From positions 62,001 through 126,000 of the forward strand of contig NZ_CP031705.1 of NCBI RefSeq assembly GCF_022701255.1: 64,000 nucleotides of DNA, in the 5' to 3' direction. The position numbers and the translations under genes are program-made. This DNA comes from Microcoleus vaginatus HSN003 (GTDB taxonomy: Bacteria > Cyanobacteriota > Cyanobacteriia > Cyanobacteriales > Microcoleaceae). Shown here piece after piece: positions 9,136-17,887 of the stretch (position 1 is the stretch's first letter; the number at the start of each line of letters is the position of its first letter). Below the pieces are notes generated by a model, which was given only the letters and a program-made list of their open reading frames with translations, ran no database searches and was not told the origin of the DNA.

Positions 9136-9148
9136 AAAGGATCTAGTC

Positions 9149-9814
9149 GTGACGCATGATAGACCGCTAGCAGCCGTGTTCCGCCAAATCAGCGGCGGGG
9201 CGTTTCCACCCATTGTGGAAACCTTTGAACGGGGCAAGACAATTTTTTTCCCTGGAGACCCGGCTGAGCGCGTCTACGTTCTCATTAGAGGTGCTGTGAA
9301 GCTCTCCAGGGTGTACGAAGCAGGAGAAGAAATTACAGTCGCCCTCCTGCGCGAAAATAGCGTATTTGGGGTGCTGTCTCTGATTACGGGACACCGATCG
9401 GACAGGTTTTACCACGCGGTGGCCTTTACGCCGGTAGAGTTGATCTCGCTGCCGATCGAACAAGTCGAGAAAGCCCTCAAGGAAGACCCGGAACTATCTA
9501 TGGTGATGCTGCGGGGACTGTCGTCTCGGATTTTGCAAACCGAGATGATGATCGAAACGTTGGCCCACCGAGATATGGGTTCGAGACTCGTCAGCTTTTT
9601 GCTGATTCTGTGCCGGGATTTTGGCGTGCCCGGTACAGAGGGGATTACGATAGATTTGAAGCTGTCCCACCAGGCGATCGCCGAAGCGATCGGCTCGACA
9701 CGGGTAACTGTGACTCGTTTACTCGGGGATCTCAGACAAGAAACCATGATCTCGATCCACAAGAAAAAGATCACAGTCCACAACCCGGTGGCTTTAAGCC
9801 AGCAATTCACTTGA
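9149..9814 (+). CDS. ntcA: Global nitrogen regulator NtcA (CRP/FNR family)
   Basis: From GTG 9149 the product is 221 residues, matching the usual ~223. I chose this start because AAGGA (9137-9141) lies seven bases ahead; an in-frame TTG at 9125 would run through the NtcA site. The cyclic-nucleotide-binding-like fold holds [15 protein letters not shown] and [15 protein letters not shown]; the C-terminal helix-turn-helix is [21 protein letters not shown], nearly identical to known NtcA. It binds 2-oxoglutarate and activates nitrogen-assimilation genes when ammonium is scarce. The GTA-N8-TAC palindrome upstream implies autoregulation. Confidence 0.96.
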   Translation: MTHDRPLAAVFRQISGGAFPPIVETFERGKTIFFPGDPAERVYVLIRGAVKLSRVYEAGEEITVALLRENSVFGVLSLITGHRSDRFYHAVAFTPVELISLPIEQVEKALKEDPELSMVMLRGLSSRILQTEMMIETLAHRDMGSRLVSFLLILCRDFGVPGTEGITIDLKLSHQAIAEAIGSTRVTVTRLLGDLRQETMISIHKKKITVHNPVALSQQFT

Positions 9815-9829
9815 TGCCGAGAAAGTATA

Positions 9830-9889
9830 GGATTTTGGATTTTGGATTTTGGATTGAATCTAAAATCCAAAATCCAAAATCCAAAATCT
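9830..9889. repeat. Heptamer array forming a near-perfect 26-bp hairpin
   Basis: Four units of the GGATTTT type (9830-9855) face their reverse complement (9864-9889) across eight bases; 25 of 26 positions pair. It is followed by another TCTAAAATC unit and then, ten bases on, the ATG of the DUF3084 gene. The array belongs to the short heptamer repeats (TCTAAAA/TTTTAGA) seen at many sites in this window. Confidence 0.85.
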
Positions 9890-9898
9890 AAAATCGGA

Positions 9899-11593
9899 AT
9901 GACTGCTGGATACATCCTGGTATTTGTAATTTTAGTGTTGGGGGGTGTGATCGCCACTGTCAGCGATCGCCTTGGGACGAAAGTCGGCAAGGCAAGGTTG
10001 AGCTTATTCAAACTTCGCCCCCGCGATACTGCTGTTGTTGTGACAGTGATGGCTGGCAGCATCTTGTCAGCACTGACTCTGGGCATTTTGTTTGCGACTA
10101 GCAAGCCACTGCGAACGGGGGTTTTTAGAATAGACGAGATTCAAAAAAGGCTCAACAACGCCCGTCGAGAAATCAACCAGGCCACTCAAGAAAAAAATCG
10201 AGTTGAAACTGAATTAAGTCAAGCCAGAGCCGCTCAAGCGCAAGCTAGAGCCAATTTAGAGCAAATTAATCAATCCCTCCAAGCCGCTAATGCCGAGCAA
10301 GCTCGGACGCAAACAAAATTAAACTCGCTGCGGGCCCAGCTCAACAGCGTGCAAGCAGCCAAGTCTAAAACTGAACAGCAGTTAACTCAGGTAGAAGCGG
10401 CTAAATCTAAGACAGAAGCACAGCTCAGCAGTGTGGAAGCGGCTAAATCCCGCACCGAAGAACAATTGAAACTGGTTCAAACCGCTCGCTCGAATACACA
10501 AGCTCAGCTCGATCGCACCGAGAACCAATTGAAAACAGTTTCTGCTCAAAAAACGACTTTAGGAGCGGAAATCGCCCAACTGCAAGAGGAACGCCAAGAG
10601 TTAATCGAGCAGGTAAAAACTCAAATTGCCAAGCGAGACGCAGAAATTGCCAAGCGAGACGCAGAAATTGCCCAGCGGGACAAGGAAATTGTCGATCGCA
10701 ACGAGCTAATTGCCCAGCGAGACAAAGAAATTGCCCAGCGGATGCAAAATCTCGCCGAGCGCGATCAAACTATTGTCGAGCGCGACAAAGTAATTGCCGA
10801 GAGGGAAGCACTCTTAGAAACCTTGGCACAGCAACAATCTCAACTCGAACAGCAACAAACTTTATTGCAGCAGCAAGTGCAAGTTTTGGAACGCGATTTT
10901 CAGGCAATCCGCGAGGGTACAGTTGCCATCAGGCGCGGTCAAATTTTAGCTGCTGGCGTGGTTCGCATTGTCGAACCCGGTATGGCAAGTCGCGCGATCG
11001 ATCGACTCTTGCAAGAAGCAAATAAAACCACCGTCGGACTGATGCAGCCGGAAAATAGGAAGGTTAGAGACCAGGTTATTCAAATTACTAAAGCCGAAAT
11101 CGATCAACTAATTAGTCAGGTTAAAGACGGTCAAGATTACGTGGTGCGGATTGTCGCCGGCGCTAATTACCTGCGGGAAGAAAAGGTAATTAAGGTATTT
11201 GCAGAAGCAGAAATCAATCGAGTGGTTTTCCGCGCTGGAGATGTGATTGCAGGGGTTGCTGTCGATCCGGTGACTTTGACCGACGAACAGGTGCGACAGC
11301 AGTTGCTGCAATTGATAGAAGCTTGTCAATTTCGCGCTCGCCTGATCGGTGTTGTCGGCGGTAGAGTCCAAGTGGCCGACAATCGGGTTGAAACTTTAGC
11401 TGGTTTTATCGAGCGGTTGCAGCAGTACGAGAAACCCCTGGACGTTCAGGCGATCGCAGCAGATGTCACTTACATCGCCGGCCCGCTTAAAATAGATTTA
11501 GTGGCGCTTGAAAACGGAGCCGTTGTTTTCCGCACCGGACAACAAAAACAAGGCCCAGGAAATTTGAAAATCAAAAATAAATTTGGTAATTAA
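9899..11593 (+). CDS. DUF3084 membrane-anchored coiled-coil protein
   Basis: A 564-residue protein from ATG 9899; an in-frame ATG at 9842 lies inside the repeat array and would add only repeat-encoded residues. Residues 1-22 and ~42-65 are two hydrophobic segments, so both termini may be on the same side of the membrane. Residues ~80-350 form a long coiled coil with internal repeats (AAKSKTE.QL, then IAKRDAEIAKRDAEIAQRDKEI). The C-terminal ~200 residues form the globular DUF3084 part. Function is unknown. It follows ntcA on the same strand but is separated by the large hairpin, which may terminate or attenuate read-through. No good SD is visible. Confidence 0.85.
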   Translation: MTAGYILVFVILVLGGVIATVSDRLGTKVGKARLSLFKLRPRDTAVVVTVMAGSILSALTLGILFATSKPLRTGVFRIDEIQKRLNNARREINQATQEKNRVETELSQARAAQAQARANLEQINQSLQAANAEQARTQTKLNSLRAQLNSVQAAKSKTEQQLTQVEAAKSKTEAQLSSVEAAKSRTEEQLKLVQTARSNTQAQLDRTENQLKTVSAQKTTLGAEIAQLQEERQELIEQVKTQIAKRDAEIAKRDAEIAQRDKEIVDRNELIAQRDKEIAQRMQNLAERDQTIVERDKVIAEREALLETLAQQQSQLEQQQTLLQQQVQVLERDFQAIREGTVAIRRGQILAAGVVRIVEPGMASRAIDRLLQEANKTTVGLMQPENRKVRDQVIQITKAEIDQLISQVKDGQDYVVRIVAGANYLREEKVIKVFAEAEINRVVFRAGDVIAGVAVDPVTLTDEQVRQQLLQLIEACQFRARLIGVVGGRVQVADNRVETLAGFIERLQQYEKPLDVQAIAADVTYIAGPLKIDLVALENGAVVFRTGQQKQGPGNLKIKNKFGN

Positions 11594-11609
11594 TAATGGG
11601 TAACTGGCT

Positions 11610-12005
11610 ATGATTTTAGGTTTCGATCCAGGTAAAGACAAATGTGGCATAGCTGTAATGGGTACAGATAAGAAAGTCTGCTACCATCAAGTTGTGCTGT
11701 CGGAAGCAGCGATATCTACTATTCAATCTTTGTGCGAACAGTTTCCCATTGAGTTATTGGTGCTCGGAGATCAAACGACTTCTAAGAGTTGGAAACAAAA
11801 ACTGACGCAGAGTTTGTCGCCTGCGCTCAAAATTGTTCAGGTGGACGAGAGGTACAGCAGTTTAGAAGCGAAGGAACGCTACTGGCAAATGTACCCTCCG
11901 ACGGGACTCGACCGCTTGATTCCGAAGGGAATGCGGACGCCGCCGAGACCAGTGGACGATATTGTGGCGATCGTCCTCATTCAGAGGTATTTAAACAAAA
12001 GTTAG
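11610..12005 (+). CDS. YqgF/RuvX-like RNase H-fold protein
   Basis: A 131-residue protein. It starts with the ILGFDPGKDKCGIAV strand typical of the RuvC/YqgF RNase-H fold, where the first Asp is catalytic; later acidic positions are VDERYSS and PVDDIVAIVLIQRYL. Members of this superfamily act as a Holliday junction resolvase-like or pre-16S rRNA processing nuclease. It begins 16 bases after the DUF3084 stop, so the two are likely cotranscribed. It is shorter than, and diverges from, canonical YqgF, so this could be a cyanobacterial paralogue. Confidence 0.75.
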   Translation: MILGFDPGKDKCGIAVMGTDKKVCYHQVVLSEAAISTIQSLCEQFPIELLVLGDQTTSKSWKQKLTQSLSPALKIVQVDERYSSLEAKERYWQMYPPTGLDRLIPKGMRTPPRPVDDIVAIVLIQRYLNKS

Positions 12006-12021
12006 TCTATTTTATAAGCGT

Positions 12022-12124
12022 TAAGCTGTTGTGCATTTAAATTGTATTTTGAGGGCGGGCAGGATGCCCACCCCACAAGAGTGAAAATTTATTTGACCAT
12101 GCAATTTAAAGGCGGATTAGCTTA
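12022..12124. mobile_element. Miniature inverted-repeat element, family A, copy 2
   Basis: A 103-bp element from TAAGCTGTTGTGCATTTAA to AATTTAAAGGCGGATTAGCTTA, with the core GGGCGGGCAGGATGCCCACC in the opposite orientation to copy 1. It begins 17 bases after the YqgF-like stop and could supply a terminator hairpin. Confidence 0.65.
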
Positions 12125-12239
12125 CCACTGATTCTCTTTGATTATTAAGGAATCAATATGTTTTGGCGACTCTTGAATTTTTAACTTAAATAAAATACAC
12201 CCTAAATTTAGTGAATTTATCATTAAATAACAGTTAGTG

Positions 12240-12710
12240 TTACTTGATGACAGCTTCGGTCAAGATTACCTTACCATTTTGCCGGACTTGTAGGCGTTCC
12301 GGGTTAATCGAATAGATAATATTGCCGTTAGTCGCTTCATAAGTTCCGTCGTCACCTGTCGTTACTTGCATGACATTGATTTGGCTGCCATTTATTTTGC
12401 TGAGGCCGCGGTAAAAAATATCGCCTTCCTGGGTTTTGCAAATGTATATAGAAAAGTTGGGCGTTGCGAAAAATTGCACCATTTCGGCCTTGGGACATCC
12501 CTCAACTTGAGCAATTTGCAGCGGTTGATTATTGCCCAAAGTGTTGGGTGCGATCGCCCGAACTTTACCAATCGGTTGATTTAGTGGAGTTGCTTTTGCT
12601 GAGGCTGTCAAAAAGCCGTGAAGCGAAGCTATCCCGAAGGGAATCGCACTAATGCCTGCTATAACTAGACCTACTCCTTTAATGCCCTTAGCTCTATCTT
12701 TATAAAACAT
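12240..12710 (-). CDS. Hypothetical exported protein (156 aa)
   Basis: The N-terminus has basic residues (YKDRAKGIKG), a hydrophobic run (VGLVIAGISAIPFGIASLHGFL) and an ASAKA motif around residue 40, which looks like a signal peptide. The mature part has two cysteines (EGCPKAE, YICKTQ) spaced ~20 residues, suiting a disulphide, and beta-strand-like sequence at the C-terminus. I do not recognise a family. It is flanked by repeats on both sides and appears monocistronic. ATG 12710 is the only good start. Confidence 0.7.
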   Translation of the reverse strand: MFYKDRAKGIKGVGLVIAGISAIPFGIASLHGFLTASAKATPLNQPIGKVRAIAPNTLGNNQPLQIAQVEGCPKAEMVQFFATPNFSIYICKTQEGDIFYRGLSKINGSQINVMQVTTGDDGTYEATNGNIIYSINPERLQVRQNGKVILTEAVIK

Positions 12711-13169
12711 CTTGTCACTCCTGGTTTTAACTATATAATTACATCTTAAGCGATCTTTGCTGGATATTAATAATATTTAATAGCAGAGGTGAAAGGTGCA
12801 GGAACAGGGTACACCGTCACTTTAAGTAAGGTGCGAACTGTGCAGCCTACACCAGTGAAAATACATAAGTATGTCAACGCGATCGAAGGAAAGCAATCTC
12901 TTGCATTTAGGACATTTTTAAGGTTTTATGACTTGTTCACGCTGATCTGAGAAACCGAGTTTCTTCATATATTTCTCGTTACTAAACCTTTGATTTTCCT
13001 AGAAACCGGGTTTCTCGCCTCAAATGCGATCGCCCACTGGCTCAGTTACACGGTAATGTTTATTTGCGCTTAGCTATTTATTTAATAATAAAAAGGGAAA
13101 CAGAAGATACATTTTTTCTCCCATTTCCCATTTTTAAAATAACCGTCCTCCTGACTGCGAACCTGGTAA
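12711..13169. other. Spacer with paired ACCGGGTTTCT repeats
   Basis: The 459-base spacer holds no coding signal. At about 12948-13018 a copy of GAGAAACCGAGTTTCT is followed ~50 bases later by AGAAACCGGGTTTCT; both are near-palindromic and belong to the family seen at 276-342. The rest is AT-rich and probably carries the promoter of the gene ending at 12240. Confidence 0.5.
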
Positions 13170-14759
13170 TTAATTAACTGCTGCCAACTGTTTGTCTTTG
13201 ATTTCCACAGGCGCGGTTAATGCCTCTTCCAAATCCGCACAGCCGAGTTTTTCCTCCAAAATAGCCATCACTTCGCGGCCGAAATCATTGGAATTCCGCT
13301 GCCAAGCTTCTAAACAAATCTGTCCGAAAAACGAACCCAAAGGTTCGGGATTCCACAGCAATTTGCGCGCTGTCCAAGGCATCAAACTCATGGGATCGTA
13401 ACCAGGTTGCAGAATCTCCTGTTTAAAGGCGTATTCTTCCAAAATTGTGTGCGGCTGCAACCCGATAAAGAAAATAGCGGGTTCTACTTTATCCGCTCCG
13501 AAAATTCGCTCTAATTCTCGGTGATAAGCAATAGTTTGCCGGATAGTTTCAAAGGTTTCGTCAATGACGTTAAACGAGTAATTAACGGAAACCACATCGT
13601 TGTAACCGGCGGCTTTTAAATCGCGGCAATTCTCTAAAACTACTCGCAAGTTGTAGCCCATCCGCATTTTGCGAACCAGTTCCTGGGAACCGCTGGTGAT
13701 GCCGATTTCAAAGTAATTCATCCCCGTTTTTACCATCAAATCGCACAATTCTGGTGTGAGATTGTCCGCACGGATGTAAGCGGCCCAGTGTATGTCGTCC
13801 ATGCCGGCGGCGATGATTTTTTGCAATAATTCAACTGCATCGTCGATGAATTTGCGTGCTGGGATAAATTGAGCGTCGGTAAACCAGAAATTGCGGATAC
13901 CTCGATCGTACAATTGCCGCATTTCCGCCACCACCTCTTCCGCCGGATTGATCCGCACTTGTTTCCCTTCAATCACCGTATAAATGCAGTAACAGCAATT
14001 ATGAGGACAGCCGCGCTTGGTTTGGACTCCGACGTAGAAGTCCATATCCTGTAGATAATAGGAAAATTCCGGCCAAATGGTTTCGATGTAGTTATAATCG
14101 CAGGCAGTTTTCTCGATGTTGGCTGGTTTTTCGTGAATTAGCTTCGCGCGCGGCACAGTTTCGCCTACCACATAACACCTTTCCTCGGCTAAATCTTCGC
14201 CCTTAATCAACTTCTCCAGCAAAGCTTCGCCTTCCCCCACCGAAACCACAGTTCCCGTCGGCAAACTGCGACCCAACTGCTCGTAAAACACGCTCACAGC
14301 ACCGCCTCCGACCACTGCACGAGCTTCGGGGCGGTATTTCCGGGCCCGCTTCAATCCGCGCTTAATCAGTCCCAAATTGCGCCAGAGTTCGGTGTAGTAA
14401 GACGCGGCTAAACGCAGTCCTCCGAGGGCTCCCCGGAACTTGATCAGGAGATTTTTGGCGTAGTAAAACTCGAAGGCATTTTGCAACGGATTGCCGCCCC
14501 GGCCGCCCACGGGCGCGTAAATTTGAATGTCCCGCCAAGAGAAAACCAGCAGAGTCGGCTTAAACTCGTCTATGCTGGCATCTAAAGCTTTAGCGAAATC
14601 CAGGGGTGGTACGGCACCTAAATCGAAAATGCGCTGTTCGACATCTGGAAACAGCTTGTGTACGTGATCCGAAAGATACACAACTCCGATCGGGAAAATC
14701 GGATTGCAAGGGAGGCGAACGTACAGGACTCGGTTTTCTCGGTTTTCCATGATTGTCAT
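13170..14759 (-). CDS. B12-binding-type radical SAM protein
   Basis: A 529-residue protein. The N-terminal ~200 residues resemble a cobalamin-binding Rossmann part (VLYVRLPCNPIFPIGVVYLSDHV, later AVVGGGAVSVFYE). The radical SAM centre is KRGCPHNCCYC: Cys251, Cys255 and Cys258 form the CxxxCxxC cluster motif. The TIM-barrel part follows, with FWFTDAQFIP and YFEIGITSGSQ. I recall very similar cyanobacterial proteins annotated as a photosystem II high-light acclimation radical SAM protein; that label is from memory. Its substrate is unknown. It could start at the third-codon ATG (14750). Monocistronic. Confidence 0.8.
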   Translation of the reverse strand: MTIMENRENRVLYVRLPCNPIFPIGVVYLSDHVHKLFPDVEQRIFDLGAVPPLDFAKALDASIDEFKPTLLVFSWRDIQIYAPVGGRGGNPLQNAFEFYYAKNLLIKFRGALGGLRLAASYYTELWRNLGLIKRGLKRARKYRPEARAVVGGGAVSVFYEQLGRSLPTGTVVSVGEGEALLEKLIKGEDLAEERCYVVGETVPRAKLIHEKPANIEKTACDYNYIETIWPEFSYYLQDMDFYVGVQTKRGCPHNCCYCIYTVIEGKQVRINPAEEVVAEMRQLYDRGIRNFWFTDAQFIPARKFIDDAVELLQKIIAAGMDDIHWAAYIRADNLTPELCDLMVKTGMNYFEIGITSGSQELVRKMRMGYNLRVVLENCRDLKAAGYNDVVSVNYSFNVIDETFETIRQTIAYHRELERIFGADKVEPAIFFIGLQPHTILEEYAFKQEILQPGYDPMSLMPWTARKLLWNPEPLGSFFGQICLEAWQRNSNDFGREVMAILEEKLGCADLEEALTAPVEIKDKQLAAVN

Positions 14760-15125
14760 ATCCTAAAGTGGAACTTTTTCAGCTATGTTAATATTCTTTT
14801 AATATAACTTTACAATCTATCTAATTTTCGCAATTTGACATTAAATATTCTTAAATTTTTCTATTGGGATTAAGGCCGAGCTTGTTGGTGTGGATCGGCG
14901 ACAGCAGTAGAAAAAAGCTAATTTTTAAGTCAATACAGCGTATTTTGACAGAAAATCCCAGCGGGGAGTTAAAAACCAGATATTTATCCGGCTAAATTTA
15001 AATTTAGGTACGATCGGTCTCTCATCTATTAGGGAGTTGGTAGTCGGCTTTACAGTAGGCTGGGATCGCCTAGTGTTAGCCTGAGAAGATAACTAAAACT
15101 TTTAGGCAAGGCTCCCTCAGCATCT
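14760..15125. other. Spacer between divergent genes
   Basis: The 366 bases separate the radical SAM gene and the DUF1830 gene, which point away from each other. It is AT-rich near 14780-14870. I see no repeat, RNA gene or clear operator; both promoters must lie here. Confidence 0.4.
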
Positions 15126-15515
15126 ATGGCTCAAATTCTTGACCCCGTACCCTCAGACGCCGACAGCAAAATTCTGTGCTGCTACGTCAACGCCACCAGT
15201 CAGATTCAGATTGCTCGCATTGCCAACATTCCTAACTGGTACTTTGAACGAGTGGTGTTTCCCGGACAGCGCTTAGTGTTTGAAGCGATGCCGGCGGCAG
15301 CATTGGAAATTCACACCGGGATGATGGCGAGTGCAATTTTGTCGGATAAAATTCCTTGCGATCGCTTGCAGATTAACGAAGGCCCCTATTCAAACGTCAA
15401 TCCTAGCAGATCGCCAGAGGAAGTTCCGGGCGATCGAGCAGTAATGGCCGGCCGCCCCAAATCCCGAGAAATCTCAGAACCTTTGACTGTACCGGCCCTC
15501 ACAGCCGTTGATTAA
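15126..15515 (+). CDS. DUF1830 domain protein
   Basis: A 129-residue protein whose first ~85 residues carry the DUF1830 pattern: ILCCYVNATSQIQIARIANIPNWYFERVVFPGQRLVFEA, followed by LEIHTGMMASAILSDKIPCDRLQI. The C-terminal ~40 residues (SRSPEEVPGDRAVMAGRPKSR) look disordered. The domain is mainly cyanobacterial with no known function. It starts at ATG 15126 with no strong SD. No membrane segment. It is probably transcribed alone. Confidence 0.85.
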   Translation: MAQILDPVPSDADSKILCCYVNATSQIQIARIANIPNWYFERVVFPGQRLVFEAMPAAALEIHTGMMASAILSDKIPCDRLQINEGPYSNVNPSRSPEEVPGDRAVMAGRPKSREISEPLTVPALTAVD

Positions 15516-15741
15516 TCGGAGTTGTGAGTTTTGAGTTATAAATTGTCAACTCGGCGCTCAAAATTCCAACTTCAGCAAAGTGGTAAAAACTCAACACTTA
15601 AGAATCAAAGTTTGTGAAATGAATTTTAGATCAAAACTCCCGATAGCAAAGATTGTCCGGTTTTTCCTATTTCCCTGAGTTTTGTTGGCGGGTTCGACAA
15701 CTGTGCAAAAATATCCTTAAACAGCTTCTCGAATTTCAGCC

Positions 15742-16332
15742 ATGTCCGCACAACCGATCGCCCTTTCCCCATCTTCTGCCCCAGTATTTGAGCCGGCGAT
15801 ATTCCGGCTTTCTCCCCTGATTAGAATCACGCTGTTGAGCTTGTACACAGCCCTGACAATTCCATTGCCGTTTTTGTCGGAAGTAACGACAGCACCGGTT
15901 CCCCCGGCGGCACTCTGGGCGGCAATTGTTGTCGGCGCTGTGGGCCTCTACGGCGTGCTCAGTGAAAGGGTAATTTTGAGCGAGGAAGGGATTGAAGTCA
16001 CATATCCCAAATGGTTTCCGCGTTTTTTTCGCAGGGGTTGGTCACTACCTTGGACTGAGGTAAAAGCTCTCAAACCTCGATCGACCGGTCAAGGAGGTTT
16101 AGTTTACTATTTTTTGAGTCATTCGGGTGAAGGCTATTTGTTGCCAATGCGAGTGGCTGGGTTTGGTAAATTAGTCGGTTTGGTGGAAGCAAAAACAGGT
16201 ATTGATACTAGAGATGTCCGCCCTTTGTCGCAGCCTTGGATGTATCTTATTTTGCTGGGATGTACGCTGCTGCTGCTGTTGGTAGATGCGTGGACGATTG
16301 TCACGGCGATCGGGCTTAAAGGTAATCTGTAA
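15742..16332 (+). CDS. Conserved-type membrane protein (196 aa)
   Basis: Three hydrophobic segments are visible: residues ~28-46 (ITLLSLYTALTIPLPFL), ~55-75 (AALWAAIVVGAVGLYGVL), and ~165-190 (MYLILLGCTLLLLLVDAWTIV). Between the second and third is a soluble ~85-residue part (VILSEEGIEVTYPKWFPRFFRRGWSLPWTEVKAL), which resembles a small PH-like module with a membrane-proximal Trp-rich turn. No named family is recognised. ATG at 15742 is supported by the position of the first membrane segment. Confidence 0.75.
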   Translation: MSAQPIALSPSSAPVFEPAIFRLSPLIRITLLSLYTALTIPLPFLSEVTTAPVPPAALWAAIVVGAVGLYGVLSERVILSEEGIEVTYPKWFPRFFRRGWSLPWTEVKALKPRSTGQGGLVYYFLSHSGEGYLLPMRVAGFGKLVGLVEAKTGIDTRDVRPLSQPWMYLILLGCTLLLLLVDAWTIVTAIGLKGNL

Positions 16333-16364
16333 TATTATGTCCGGTACAATAACCGTTATAAAGT

Positions 16365-16419
16365 TGGTAGTGAGGACTTCAGTCCTCATAAAACTTGCTC
16401 GGACTGAAGTCCTAACTAA
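16365..16419. repeat. Palindromic spacer repeat, second copy of the GGACT..AGTCC family
   Basis: TAGTGAGGACTTCAGTCCTC faces GGACTGAAGTCCTAACTA across about 15 bases. It directly abuts the degenerate family A element that follows. Confidence 0.6.
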
Positions 16420-16519
16420 GCTTTACTACATTTAGTTTTTATCTTTGGGGCGGGCTAGAAGCAACGGCCCACAACAGTTGCCATCAAAATAAGTATATAG
16501 TTAAACGTGTGACAACTTA
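16418..16519. mobile_element. Degenerate family A miniature element
   Basis: The left end TAAGCTTTACTACATTTAG and right end TTAAACGTGTGACAACTTA resemble the family A ends; the span is 102 bases, close to the intact copies. The core (GGGGCGGGCTAGAAGCAACG) differs from copies 1 and 2 and matches the spacer at about 46410-46440. Confidence 0.45.
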
Positions 16520-16574
16520 CAAACCTCTTTGATTGTGTTCTTTTCAGCGGATACACTCAGCTAAAAAACATTTA

Positions 16575-16663
16575 GTTAGTTTGCATTTTTAAAACTCTTA
16601 AATTTCTTGTGGGGTGGGCATCTTGCCCGCCCCCAGTATGCAGATTAAATGTGGAACATCTTA
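16575..16663. repeat. GC-rich core repeat with one recognisable end
   Basis: The core TTGTGGGGTGGGCATCTTGC is followed by GATTAAATGTGGAACATCTTA, a diverged family A right end. The left end is poorly preserved. It lies between the membrane protein gene and desB. Confidence 0.45.
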
Positions 16664-16685
16664 TTATCAAACACGCGCCAAAAAG

Positions 16686-16717
16686 AAAAACCCGGTTTCT
16701 TTAAGAATCCGGGTTTT
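16686..16717 (-). terminator. Likely rho-independent terminator of desB
   Basis: AAAAACCCGGTTTCTT pairs with AAGAATCCGGGTTTTT (one mismatch). On the minus strand the stem is followed by a T-rich run and lies 25 bases after the desB stop. It is built from the ACCCGGTT repeat family. Confidence 0.75.
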
Positions 16718-16741
16718 TACGTATTCTCTTGTTTATTTAAG

Positions 16742-17827
16742 CTACTTAACTTCAGCCGATCGCCGACTGTTAGGTGATTCGTAGTAAACTCCAGAACCTG
16801 TATCCGAGACAAAATGACAATCCCAGTAAGAGCGAATAAAGCTCTTCCAAATTGGATCGGTTGACTTGCGGTAATAATCGCCCAACACTGGCTTGATGGC
16901 TTCCGTTGCTTCCTTCAAGTGATAGTGCGGCATTGTCGAGAAAATGTGGTGGGCTACGTGGGTGCCGATATCGTGATGGATGGAATTGATGATTCCGTAG
17001 TCGCGATCGATCGTAGACAATGCACCTTTCAAGAAAGACCAATCTTTACCGCGATACCAAGGAATGTCGGCTTCTGTGTGGTGCAGGAATGTTACCAAAT
17101 CCAGCCACATCACGAACACTACATAGGGAACCAAGTAGAACTTGAGTAAAAACAGCCAACCAAACTGATAGGTTAGCGCGCCTAAAAAGCCTACCATCAG
17201 TACCAAGGATGCGGAACTCGTCAACACATCCCATTTTTCGGAGGGACGGAAAATCGGGCTACCGGGCATGAAGTGAGAACCTGCCCGATCGGGCGATCGC
17301 CGAAATAGATAAATTGGGTAGGCAAATAACATCAAATAAAAGCGTCCTAGCTTTTCGTACCAAGGCATTTGATTGTATTTGCTCTCCGATACCGGATACC
17401 AGCTTTCATCGTTATCTAAGCTGCCTGTATTGGCGTGGTGGGTTCGGTGGCTGATCCGCCAACCGTGGAAGGGCACCAGAATTGGAGCGTGGGAGAGGTG
17501 TCCTATCAGGTTGTTGAGCCATTTGCTCTTAGAAAATGAACCGTGTCCGCAGTCATGGCCCACTACAAACAATGCCCAGAACATTGTTCCCTGCATAAAC
17601 CAAAAGATTGGGTAAAACAGCCAGGAATCGACGGTGTAGGCGATCGCATACAAACCGGCGATGATGCCAATATCTAAAAAGAAATAAGCCAGAGATTTCC
17701 ATGCCGAGGGCTCAAAACAGTGGGCTGGAATGGCTGCCTTGATATCTTGAAGAGTAAAAGGTAACTCTGTTGTACGAGAGGACGAGTCTTGATTGCTCGG
17801 GGGATTGAGAACAGTATTTGATTGCAC
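16742..17827 (-). CDS. desB: Omega-3 (delta-15) acyl-lipid desaturase
   Basis: A 361-residue integral membrane desaturase. Three histidine boxes are clear: HDCGH (91-95), HRTHH (127-131), and HVAHH near 293. The HGWRISHRTHHANTG and HHDIGTHVAHHIFSTMPHYHL contexts match the DesB/FAD3-FAD7 omega-3 class rather than DesA or DesC. It introduces a double bond at the omega-3 position of lipid-bound linoleic or gamma-linolenic acid, using ferredoxin. Cyanobacterial desB is typically cold-induced; no regulatory site is identifiable here. Transcribed alone, ending in a strong hairpin. Confidence 0.92.
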   Translation of the reverse strand: MQSNTVLNPPSNQDSSSRTTELPFTLQDIKAAIPAHCFEPSAWKSLAYFFLDIGIIAGLYAIAYTVDSWLFYPIFWFMQGTMFWALFVVGHDCGHGSFSKSKWLNNLIGHLSHAPILVPFHGWRISHRTHHANTGSLDNDESWYPVSESKYNQMPWYEKLGRFYLMLFAYPIYLFRRSPDRAGSHFMPGSPIFRPSEKWDVLTSSASLVLMVGFLGALTYQFGWLFLLKFYLVPYVVFVMWLDLVTFLHHTEADIPWYRGKDWSFLKGALSTIDRDYGIINSIHHDIGTHVAHHIFSTMPHYHLKEATEAIKPVLGDYYRKSTDPIWKSFIRSYWDCHFVSDTGSGVYYESPNSRRSAEVK

Positions 17828-17887
17828 GAAGTTTCCGATTTAAGCTGACTTGAGAAACCGCATTCCGCCTTGTAACAGTCAATCGAT

